The translations under genes and the position numbers were made by a program. The notes beneath the pieces are model-generated. The model was given only the letters and a program-made list of their open reading frames with translations, made no database searches and was not told the origin of the DNA. A DNA stretch of 5,012 nucleotides from Candidatus Gastranaerophilales bacterium (GTDB lineage: Bacteria > Cyanobacteriota > Vampirovibrionia > Gastranaerophilales > Gastranaerophilaceae): contig CANRHJ010000137.1 of assembly GCA_947630355.1 (NCBI GenBank), positions 1 through 5,012 of the forward strand, read 5' to 3'. Positions 1-5,012 of this stretch are shown in pieces; positions within the stretch are counted from its first letter, which is position 1, and each line of letters starts with the position of its first letter.

Positions 1-887
1 TTTCAGCGCTGCCTCAAAATGAAAAATTCGCTTTGGAAAATTCCTCAAAGTATGCAATTAATGACGAAAATGAAAATATTCCGTTGTATAAATCGGAAAT
101 TCAAAAAAATGCATTTTGGATAAGACCATATACCTCTTTTGAAAATGTCCCGTTGAAAAACGGACCAAAAGTCAGCACGGTTAATTATGGGACTATCATA
201 GGAGCAGACAGCAGTCTGTATACATTTAAAAATGGCTGGAAATACGCATTTAGCGGATATGCGGGATATAACGGCTCCAACCAAGCTTTTAGAGGTATTC
301 ATACATATCAAAACGGAGGGCTGTTAGGAGCTGCAGCAACATTTTATAAAAATAAATTTTATTCCGCTTTAACAGGCACAGTCGGCGCAAATGTTGGTGA
401 AACTGATACTATGTACGGCAGTGAGAACTATTCTATGTTAATGACCGGTATTGCCTCAAAATCAGGTTATAATTTTGAATTTAATAAAGGCAGATTTATT
501 TTGCAGCCTGCATTCCTAATGTCATATACATTTTTAAATACATTTGATTACAGAAATGCAGCAGGCTTGAATATTAGTTCAAGTCCTTTGCATGTTATAC
601 AGCTGCATCCTGACGTTAAATTTATTTTCAATACCGAAGGCGGCTGGCAGCCTTACCTTGCAGCGGGTGCTGTATATAATATAATGGATAATACAAATTT
701 CAGAGCTAATGATGTTCAATTAACTTCACTGAGTATAAAACCCTATGCGGAATATGGTGCCGGTATTCAAAAAAATTATAAAGATAACTTCACGGGTTAT
801 GCTCAAGCTATGGTCAGAAACGGCGGAAGAAACGGTGTAGCTTTAACCTTCGGATTTAGAAGCGCCTTAGGTAAAGATAATTTATAA
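1..887 (+). CDS. Autotransporter beta-domain protein, C-terminal part (5' end outside window)
   Basis: This is the C-terminal end of an outer-membrane protein whose translocator barrel would sit in the outer membrane and export or anchor an upstream passenger. The frame is open from base 3 to the TAA at 885-887 with no stop before it, giving 294 visible codons. The TTG at 33 is therefore an internal leucine codon rather than a convincing start. After a short Asn/Glu-rich linker comes an aromatic, Gly-rich domain (FWIRPYTSFE, then about 250 residues) of alternating hydrophobic and polar strands. Typical segments are YAGYNGSNQAF, GWQPYLAAGAVYNIMDNT, SIKPYAEYGAGIQK and the final strand GGRNGVALTFGFRSALG. 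These match my memory of the autotransporter beta-domain (Pfam PF03797). It ends with a five-residue polar tail (GKDNL) rather than at the usual terminal aromatic residue. No passenger is visible, so its substrate or adhesion role cannot be stated. No terminator hairpin is evident after the stop. Confidence 0.85.
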   Translation, partial: SALPQNEKFALENSSKYAINDENENIPLYKSEIQKNAFWIRPYTSFENVPLKNGPKVSTVNYGTIIGADSSLYTFKNGWKYAFSGYAGYNGSNQAFRGIHTYQNGGLLGAAATFYKNKFYSALTGTVGANVGETDTMYGSENYSMLMTGIASKSGYNFEFNKGRFILQPAFLMSYTFLNTFDYRNAAGLNISSSPLHVIQLHPDVKFIFNTEGGWQPYLAAGAVYNIMDNTNFRANDVQLTSLSIKPYAEYGAGIQKNYKDNFTGYAQAMVRNGGRNGVALTFGFRSALGKDNL

Positions 888-896
888 TTTAACTGT

Positions 897-925
897 TTGT
901 AATCTCATTATAAAGATGATATAAT
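897..925 (+). promoter_or_regulatory. Sigma70-type promoter, probably for the radical SAM gene
   Basis: The -35 box TTGTAA (897-902, 4 of 6 consensus bases) is followed by a 17-bp spacer and a perfect -10 box TATAAT (920-925). Transcription would start near 932 and give a leader of about 125 nt before the ATG at 1057. The site begins only 9 bases after the stop of the autotransporter gene, so the radical SAM gene probably has its own promoter. Random AT-rich DNA yields -10-like words often; the correct spacer raises confidence. Confidence 0.5.
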
Positions 926-1056
926 TTCCCTGTTATGGAATTTAGTTGCATTAGCGTAAAAGTTACCGCGTTATAAAAAATCTATATAACTTGTTAATAT
1001 TGATTTTGTATTGTTTCTTTTAATTCCTAAAGATAAAAATTAAGGTTACGTTAATA

Positions 1057-2043
1057 ATGTACAATTTATTCGAGAAAAATCATCAATATTTAAATTGCCC
1101 TCATATAAGAGAAACTCTTCATTTTTTTTATAACGGAATTAGGTCGTGTTGTGCAAATGCTCCCGGTATTAATTTCTACCCTGAATATAACGGAGAAAAA
1201 GTTGATTGGGATTATGTTTATAATAAAAGAAAAAGTTTAATTGAAAAAATTAATAATTCTATAGATAATTTTATTCCGGATGAATGTCAAAATTGTTTTG
1301 AGATAAAAAATCATCTTTCCGATAAAAAAATAGAAAATTTTGATAATAAAATATATAAAGTAATCATTCAAAATAACATAACTTGTAATGCCAAATGTAC
1401 TTATTGTTCTTTTAAAGAGATTATGGGAAAAGGTTATAGGTATGATGTATTACCTGTTATAAAAGATTTAATATCTCAAAATATACTAAGTAAAGATGCA
1501 ATAGCATATATTTCGGGAGGTGAAATGACTATTTCTCCCGAGTTTGAAGAATTATTATACTTCCTTTTAGAATATTTAAAGTCCAATGTCGAAATTCTAA
1601 CAAATTCAATTAAATATTCCGAAGCTATTAAGCAAGCTTTTATGGTAGACAGATGTAAAATGCTTGTTTCACTTGATTCAGGTACGGCGCAGACTTATAA
1701 GGCAATAAAACAGGTTGATTGCTTTAATAATGTTGTTAATAACCTTCGTGAATACATAAAAGCATCTGACAATGCAAGGTACAATATAACGTTAAAGTAT
1801 ATTTTAGTTGACGGAATAAATGATAATAAAGACGAAATCTCGGCATTTATTAATTTAAGTAAAAATATTGGTATAAAAAAAGTCAGAGTTGATGTAGATT
1901 TTATCAAATATACATTAAATGACATTAAAAAAATTCCTAAAAATTATAATTCTTTAATCAGATATTTTAATGAATATGCACATCATTCGGGACTTGAAGT
2001 TATTTCTGATGTTCAAATAGAAGAAATATTAAAAAGAAATTAA
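1057..2043 (+). CDS. Radical SAM protein with N-terminal SPASM-like cysteine domain
   Basis: A 328-residue, presumably cytoplasmic, iron-sulfur enzyme that would cleave S-adenosylmethionine to make a 5'-deoxyadenosyl radical. Its substrate is unknown. The core motif is C110-x3-C114-x2-C117 (CNAKCTYC), which ligates the SAM-binding [4Fe-4S] cluster, followed by SGGE at 153-156 (SAM amino-group contact) and SLDSGT at 205-210. The segment KYILVDGINDN lies further on. The first 80 residues hold C14, the pair C31-C32 (within NGIRSCC) and C77-x2-C80. This spacing resembles the auxiliary-cluster SPASM/twitch pattern (PF13186), which normally lies at the C terminus. The C-terminal part here has no such cysteine set (only C200 and C222). 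ATG 1057 is the first ATG after an in-frame TAA at 1021-1023, and C14 lies close behind it, supporting this start. A weak AAGG (1042-1045) lies 11 nt upstream. It is visibly more AT-rich than the flanking autotransporter and ruvB genes. Peptide or sugar modification near a glycosyltransferase gene is only an inference. Confidence 0.9.
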   Translation: MYNLFEKNHQYLNCPHIRETLHFFYNGIRSCCANAPGINFYPEYNGEKVDWDYVYNKRKSLIEKINNSIDNFIPDECQNCFEIKNHLSDKKIENFDNKIYKVIIQNNITCNAKCTYCSFKEIMGKGYRYDVLPVIKDLISQNILSKDAIAYISGGEMTISPEFEELLYFLLEYLKSNVEILTNSIKYSEAIKQAFMVDRCKMLVSLDSGTAQTYKAIKQVDCFNNVVNNLREYIKASDNARYNITLKYILVDGINDNKDEISAFINLSKNIGIKKVRVDVDFIKYTLNDIKKIPKNYNSLIRYFNEYAHHSGLEVISDVQIEEILKRN

Positions 2044-2061
2044 TGTAAAGTCTGATGCAGC

Positions 2062-2089
2062 TTAATGCTTCAGGCCTATGTAGCATTAA
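2062..2089. repeat. 8-bp perfect inverted repeat (hairpin) after the radical SAM gene
   Basis: TTAATGCT (2062-2069) and AGCATTAA (2082-2089) are exact reverse complements around a 12-nt loop that contains the 6-bp palindrome AGGCCT (2072-2077). It begins 18 bases after the radical SAM stop. No U-run follows on either strand, so it is not a classic intrinsic terminator. It could act as a 3' end stabiliser, a protein site, or nothing. The bases from about 2050 to 2100 look richer in G and C than their surroundings. Confidence 0.5.
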
Positions 2090-2140
2090 AACGGGGAATT
2101 TATTCACAATGATATAAATAATTAATAATGAGGATTTGTT

Positions 2141-2170
2141 AAATTGAATTGTATGATTCAATTTTTTATT
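2141..2170 (+). terminator. Intrinsic terminator-like hairpin with U-tract
   Basis: AAATTGAAT (2141-2149) pairs exactly with ATTCAATTT (2156-2164) across a 6-nt loop, and the 3' arm runs into TTTATTTT. The run of T from 2162 to 2167 provides the U-tract. The stem has a single G-C pair among nine, so it is weak in isolation. It lies about 100 bases after the radical SAM stop and 58 bases before the membrane-protein start, so it would end the radical SAM transcript or attenuate read-through into the next gene. Confidence 0.5.
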
Positions 2171-2183
2171 TTGAAGTCAAAAT
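2168..2183. promoter_or_regulatory. Perfect palindrome, possible operator upstream of the GT-C gene
   Basis: ATTTTGA-AG-TCAAAAT has 7-bp perfect arms with a 2-bp centre. It lies directly after the terminator-like hairpin and about 45 bases upstream of the membrane-protein start. The size and symmetry fit a binding site for a dimeric regulator, but no regulator is encoded here and palindromes of A/T words arise easily by chance in such DNA. Confidence 0.3.
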
Positions 2184-2189
2184 TTGGTT

Positions 2190-2220
2190 CGGACAAAGTA
2201 TATATTTTTTATGATATTAT
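2190..2220 (+). promoter_or_regulatory. Weak candidate promoter for the GT-C gene
   Basis: A -10-like TATTAT (2215-2220, 5 of 6 consensus bases) ends 7 bases before the ATG at 2228. A poor -35-like CGGACA (2190-2195) lies 19 bp upstream of it. If used, transcription would start at or next to the A of the start codon and give a leaderless mRNA. This would fit the absence of a clear Shine-Dalgarno sequence there. Confidence 0.3.
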
Positions 2221-2227
2221 CTAAGAT

Positions 2228-3769
2228 ATGAAAAAGATTTATTATAATCTCATAATTTCAATTATTCTTTTTATTGCTGTATTAATTAGGATATTGGTAT
2301 ATAAAAACAGTACATATTTCTTATCTGTAGATGAATGTCATAGTTTAAGCAATATAGATACGCTGTCATTTAATAATATATTTGTATGTTTTACTCCCGG
2401 TGCAAATTTTTTGCCCGGATACAAGGCAATTTTGAAAATCATCTACAGTTTTTTGGGGCTTAATTTCCCTTGTTTTAAATTATTTAGTTTAATATGTGGT
2501 ATATGCTCAGTTTTTGTATTTCACAGAATTATTTTAAAGCTGTATAACAATGTGTGTTTAATTTCTACATCATTAATTCTGTTTGCTTTAAATTATTGTT
2601 TAATATTTTATTGTTTTATGATAAAAAATTATGAATTAGATGTATTAATTACATTGATAATTCTAAATACCGCTATAAATATATACTCTAAATATAAAGA
2701 TGTTAAAATACCTCTAACGGAAATAATATTATATGCAGTAATAACAATAATTTTTATATACTGTTCAATACCGGCAATATTTCTTACCGAGCTTTTCTGG
2801 CTGATTTTAATGTTTAACTATATATTAAAAAAGAATATGGACAATGTAAAAAGATTAACGATATTTCAGATAATCTGTATTCCTTTTCTGATAGTTGAAT
2901 ACTATACATATATAATAAAAATGCATACAGATAAAAGTCTGACGGGACAATGGGATAACGGAAATTTCTTTTTCACTCCGTCCTCATTGGATGCAGTTAA
3001 TTCATTAATTAATTTTTCATATTTCAAATTTTATTGGTTTGATAAAGATATACAAAATTATTTTCCCGATGCAGTAATAATTTTGTACATAATAATTATT
3101 ATAGCAGGTACTGTAAAATTTATCATACCTGCATTAACAAAAGAGCATGAAATAACCGGTCTGTTTGTAATTGGGCCGGTGTATTGTTTTATTGCATTAT
3201 CTTTTCTTCATTTATATCCGTTTTGTAATCGCTTAATAACGTTTTTGATACCTATTTTTATAATAATTTTTATAAAAGCATTTGATATGAAGAACTGGGG
3301 TAAAATTATAGGTAATATATGCGCGTTGTTATTAGTTACAGTCTATATATATCTTATTTTTTCATATAAACAGTTGTATTTTCTTATAATTGATAATTTA
3401 CCAACACAAGCCAATAAAAATCTTATAGAGAGAATTAAAACCAGCGATACAAATCAAATATTTTTATCTTTGGAATTTCCCTGTATGAGATGTATAGAAA
3501 ACGGTAATATTACGTATTATGTATCCGGAATAGAAGATAATAAATTAAGAATTACTGATAAGAACGATGCTGAAGAATATAAAGTTTTTCTTAACGATAT
3601 AATTAAAAATTATAAAAGGATAATTTTAATATACAGATTGAGCGACAATATATCGATGGAATTAAATCTGCTTAACAATATATTTATACGGGAAGAAAAT
3701 TATAAAATAACGGAAAAATCAAAAGAAAATTTAGCATGTGTAGACTATATAATCTATGAGAAAGAATAG
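2228..3769 (+). CDS. GT-C / GT39-type membrane glycosyltransferase-like protein
   Basis: A 513-residue polytopic inner-membrane protein, probably transferring a sugar from a polyprenyl-phosphate donor to a lipid, glycan or protein on the outer face. Donor and acceptor are not readable. A first membrane helix at about 8-24 is followed by an outside loop with an acidic pair, D35-E36 (VDECHSLSNID), the expected place of the catalytic Asp in GT-C enzymes such as the ArnT/PMT group. Residues 57-107 (PGANFLPGYKAILK... to LKLY) resemble the second conserved stretch of that superfamily. Further hydrophobic segments lie near 84-100, 109-131, 137-153, 164-200, 210-230, 281-301, 311-329, 337-350 and 358-385; R335 sits in YPFCNR. 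Residues 390-513 form a soluble, presumably periplasmic, tail with C419-x2-C422. An in-frame TAA at 2222-2224 and no other Met before residue 131 fix the start, although no good ribosome site precedes it. It is very AT-rich. Sequence-level GT39 membership is likely but remote. Confidence 0.78.
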   Translation: MKKIYYNLIISIILFIAVLIRILVYKNSTYFLSVDECHSLSNIDTLSFNNIFVCFTPGANFLPGYKAILKIIYSFLGLNFPCFKLFSLICGICSVFVFHRIILKLYNNVCLISTSLILFALNYCLIFYCFMIKNYELDVLITLIILNTAINIYSKYKDVKIPLTEIILYAVITIIFIYCSIPAIFLTELFWLILMFNYILKKNMDNVKRLTIFQIICIPFLIVEYYTYIIKMHTDKSLTGQWDNGNFFFTPSSLDAVNSLINFSYFKFYWFDKDIQNYFPDAVIILYIIIIIAGTVKFIIPALTKEHEITGLFVIGPVYCFIALSFLHLYPFCNRLITFLIPIFIIIFIKAFDMKNWGKIIGNICALLLVTVYIYLIFSYKQLYFLIIDNLPTQANKNLIERIKTSDTNQIFLSLEFPCMRCIENGNITYYVSGIEDNKLRITDKNDAEEYKVFLNDIIKNYKRIILIYRLSDNISMELNLLNNIFIREENYKITEKSKENLACVDYIIYEKE

Positions 3770-3779
3770 GTCTGAAATA

Positions 3780-4838
3780 CTAAAACAAAGATTGTTGAGC
3801 GTTAATCAATTTAAAGTTAAAGCATTTACAAGCGAAGTCAGTAAGTTTTCTTCCTCTCGGGGTTCTTTGAATATAGCCTTGCTGAAGGAGATAAGGTTCA
3901 TAAACGTCTTCGATAGTTTTAACATCTTCTCCGAGAGCGGTTGCCAGAGTTTCAAGCCCTACGGGGCCGCCGTTATATTTTTCCGCGATAAGATTTAAAA
4001 GAGTTCTGTCCGTATTATCAAGTCCGAATTTATCAATTTGCAGAATATCCAAAGCTTTATTTGCGGTAGTTTCATCAATAAAGCCGTCGGATTTAACAAT
4101 AGAATAATCTCTAACTCTTTTAACAAGTCTGTTAGCAATTCTTGGTGTTCCTCTTGAACGGACGGCAATAGCCTTTGCGCCATTTTCGTCTACGGGGATA
4201 TCCAATATGGAAGCAGTTCGTTTAATTACATCTTTAAGTTCGTTAACCGAATAGAATTCAAGTCTGTGAATTAAACCAAATCTGTCTCTCAGAGGTCCTG
4301 ACAGAGCTCCCGCTTTTGTTGTTGCGCCTATTAGAGTAAATTTGGGGATAGGAATGCGTATGGATTTTAAAGTTTGAGATTTACCCGTAGTCATATCCAA
4401 GACGAAGTCTTCCATAGCGGGGTATAAAATTTCTTCGGAAATTTTATTAAGCCTGTGGATTTCGTCAATAAATAATATATCACCTGCTTTTAGCGACATA
4501 AGAATGCCTATAATATCTCTCGGACGTTCCAAAGAAGGAGCGGAAGTAATTTTAATTTCGGCATTCATTTCATTTGCAATAACAGCAGCAAGAGTAGTTT
4601 TCCCTAATCCCGGCGGACCGTAAAACAAAATATGATCAAGAGGTAACTCTCTTTTTCTTGCTGCTTCTATGGATATTTTTAATGTTGATTTTAAATTGGT
4701 TTGACCTATATACTCGTCAAAAGTTTTTGGTCTTATATTAGATTCAAAAGACATATCAAATGAAGTTTCTTCCGAAGTAACATCTTCATTTTTAGCAGTC
4801 CTATGTATATTATTATTGTCATCCGATATAATTGTCAT
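3780..4838 (-). CDS. ruvB: Holliday junction branch migration DNA helicase RuvB
   Basis: RuvB is the AAA+ motor that, loaded on Holliday junctions by RuvA, drives branch migration in homologous recombination and repair before RuvC cleavage. The protein is 352 residues, normal for the family. An Asn/Asp/Glu-rich tail (1-30) precedes the RuvB domain starting at RPKTFDEYIGQ (36-46). Walker A is GPPGLGKTT (74-82) and Walker B is LFIDEIHR (122-129). Sensor 1 lies in LIGATTK (169-175), the arginine finger is probably R184 in GPLRDRFG, and sensor 2 is R233 in GTPRIANR. The winged-helix domain runs from about 270 and contains GGPVGLETLA (290-299) and the DNA-contacting QRTPRGR (324-330). All key residues are present. 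LERPRDI (103-109) is the form I associate with cyanobacterial RuvB. The ATG has a GAAAGG ribosome site 6 nt upstream. ruvA and ruvC are not adjacent. The stop lies 10 bp from that of the convergent membrane-protein gene, with no terminator between. Confidence 0.98.
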   Translation of the reverse strand: MTIISDDNNNIHRTAKNEDVTSEETSFDMSFESNIRPKTFDEYIGQTNLKSTLKISIEAARKRELPLDHILFYGPPGLGKTTLAAVIANEMNAEIKITSAPSLERPRDIIGILMSLKAGDILFIDEIHRLNKISEEILYPAMEDFVLDMTTGKSQTLKSIRIPIPKFTLIGATTKAGALSGPLRDRFGLIHRLEFYSVNELKDVIKRTASILDIPVDENGAKAIAVRSRGTPRIANRLVKRVRDYSIVKSDGFIDETTANKALDILQIDKFGLDNTDRTLLNLIAEKYNGGPVGLETLATALGEDVKTIEDVYEPYLLQQGYIQRTPRGRKLTDFACKCFNFKLINAQQSLF

Positions 4839-4844
4839 ACAATG

Positions 4845-4850
4845 CCTTTC
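4845..4850 (-). promoter_or_regulatory. Ribosome binding site of ruvB
   Basis: On the minus strand GAAAGG (4850-4845) ends 6 nt before the ATG at 4838-4836. It supports this start over the internal Met29, although the conserved domain only begins near residue 36. Confidence 0.6.
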
Positions 4851-4856
4851 ATATAC

Positions 4857-4885
4857 ATAATAACATTTGAAAAGAAAAAGGTAAA
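4857..4885 (-). promoter_or_regulatory. Candidate ruvB promoter
   Basis: Reading the minus strand, TTTACC (4885-4880, 4 of 6) is followed by a 17-bp spacer and TATTAT (4862-4857, 5 of 6). Transcription would begin near 4850, leaving a very short leader that begins at the ribosome site. No LexA-type box known to me is visible. Confidence 0.4.
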
Positions 4886-4903
4886 ACGTAATATTTTTTA
4901 TTT

Positions 4904-4931
4904 TTGAATATTTAATTTATAATATATTCAA
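4904..4931. repeat. Inverted repeat enclosing a -10 box in the divergent promoter region
   Basis: TTGAATAT (4904-4911) and ATATTCAA (4924-4931) are perfect 8-bp reverse complements separated by 12 bp. The spacer ends with the TATAAT at 4918-4923, so a protein bound to both arms would cover the promoter of the rightward gene. It is also upstream of the ruvB promoter. An operator role is inferred. Confidence 0.4.
4918..4923 (+). promoter_or_regulatory. -10 box for the rightward gene at 4954
   Basis: This is a perfect TATAAT with only a T-rich, poorly matching -35 region (around 4895-4900) at 17 bp. Transcription would start near 4930, leaving a leader of about 24 nt that includes the ribosome site at 4941-4946. 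Confidence 0.4.
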
Positions 4932-4953
4932 GAAAGCATGAGAGGAAAATAAA

Positions 4954-5012
4954 TTGGATATAAAAGAACTGATAACAAAGTCATCAAAAGAGCAAAGAGA
5001 AGCTTTAATAAA
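4954..5012 (+). CDS. Unidentified protein, N-terminal 19 codons (3' end outside window)
   Basis: A gene divergent from ruvB begins here and runs off the window. The proposed start is TTG 4954, read as Met, then DIKELITKSSKEQREALI. A strong ribosome site (AGAGGA, 4941-4946) lies 7 nt upstream. An in-frame TGA at 4939-4941 rules out an earlier ATG, and there is no in-frame ATG in the visible part. The visible residues are charged and helix-prone, with no signal peptide. They are too few to assign a family, so no function is given. The tiny ATG frame at 4938-4952 overlaps its ribosome site. Confidence 0.6.
   Translation, partial: MDIKELITKSSKEQREALI

Noticed and set aside
33..35. TTG at 33 as the start of the first gene
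   Set aside because: The frame stays open to the left edge, no ribosome site precedes it, and autotransporter barrels normally follow a passenger in the same protein.
45..311. 88-codon frame on the minus strand
   Set aside because: It lies wholly opposite the well-supported autotransporter barrel, has no ribosome site and no recognisable protein character.
970..990. GTTATA / TATAAC inverted repeat in the radical SAM leader
   Set aside because: The arms are 6 bp and mostly A/T with a 9-nt loop and no U-tract, so it is weak and expected by chance here.
1695..1925. 76-codon frame on the minus strand inside the radical SAM gene
   Set aside because: It is antisense to conserved radical SAM sequence and has a low-complexity hydrophobic product typical of AT-rich shadow frames.
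2055..2117. Overlapping short ATG frames of 20 codons (2055-2117) and 15 codons (2065-2112) after the radical SAM gene
   Set aside because: They are too short, lack a ribosome site, and overlap a hairpin; nothing marks either as coding.
3756..3998. 80-codon plus-strand frame across the GT-C end and ruvB end
   Set aside because: It is mostly antisense to the RuvB winged-helix coding region; no ribosome site and no family character.
3995..4183. 62-codon minus-strand frame inside ruvB
   Set aside because: It is an alternate frame of ruvB, with an intact full-length RuvB reading over the same bases.
1..5012. CRISPR array, insertion sequence, tRNA, rRNA or riboswitch
   Set aside because: I looked for evenly spaced repeats, transposase frames, cloverleaf-like arms and known aptamer cores and saw none.

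Overview
The window looks like chromosomal DNA from an AT-rich, double-membraned bacterium. The best fit is the non-photosynthetic gut cyanobacterial lineage (Vampirovibrionia/Melainabacteria, for example Gastranaerophilales). Two things point there. The RuvB protein carries the cyanobacterial-style reading Leu-Glu-Arg-Pro-Arg-Asp-Ile before Walker B. The autotransporter beta-domain at the left edge resembles, from memory, a type common in such genomes. This placement is an inference from protein character; no marker such as rRNA is present.

Layout. Positions 1-887 (+) hold the C-terminal end of an outer-membrane autotransporter, whose start lies outside the window. A 169-bp gap (888-1056) carries a good sigma70-type promoter (TTGTAA-N17-TATAAT). 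It leads to a radical SAM protein (1057-2043, +) with a cysteine-rich, SPASM-like domain unusually placed at its N terminus. The next gap (2044-2227) holds an 8-bp hairpin, an intrinsic-terminator-like hairpin with a U-tract, a short perfect palindrome and a weak promoter. It precedes a multi-pass membrane protein (2228-3769, +) that looks like a GT-C / GT39-type glycosyltransferase. That gene converges on ruvB (3780-4838, -), with only 10 bp between the two stop codons. A 115-bp divergent promoter region (4839-4953) separates ruvB from the first 19 codons of an unidentified gene with a TTG start (4954 to the window edge, +).

How the genes may work together. RuvB is housekeeping: it is the branch-migration motor of Holliday-junction processing. 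The autotransporter, radical SAM protein and GT-C protein are plausible cell-surface or envelope functions. By eye, the radical SAM and GT-C genes are clearly more AT-rich than the two flanking genes, which suggests a variable or acquired segment beside a conserved gene. The terminator-like hairpin between them argues against a simple two-gene operon, so their functional link is a hypothesis. No CRISPR array, insertion sequence, tRNA or rRNA was seen. The least ordinary element is the radical SAM enzyme with its permuted auxiliary-cluster domain next to a membrane glycosyltransferase; I do not claim a proven new system.
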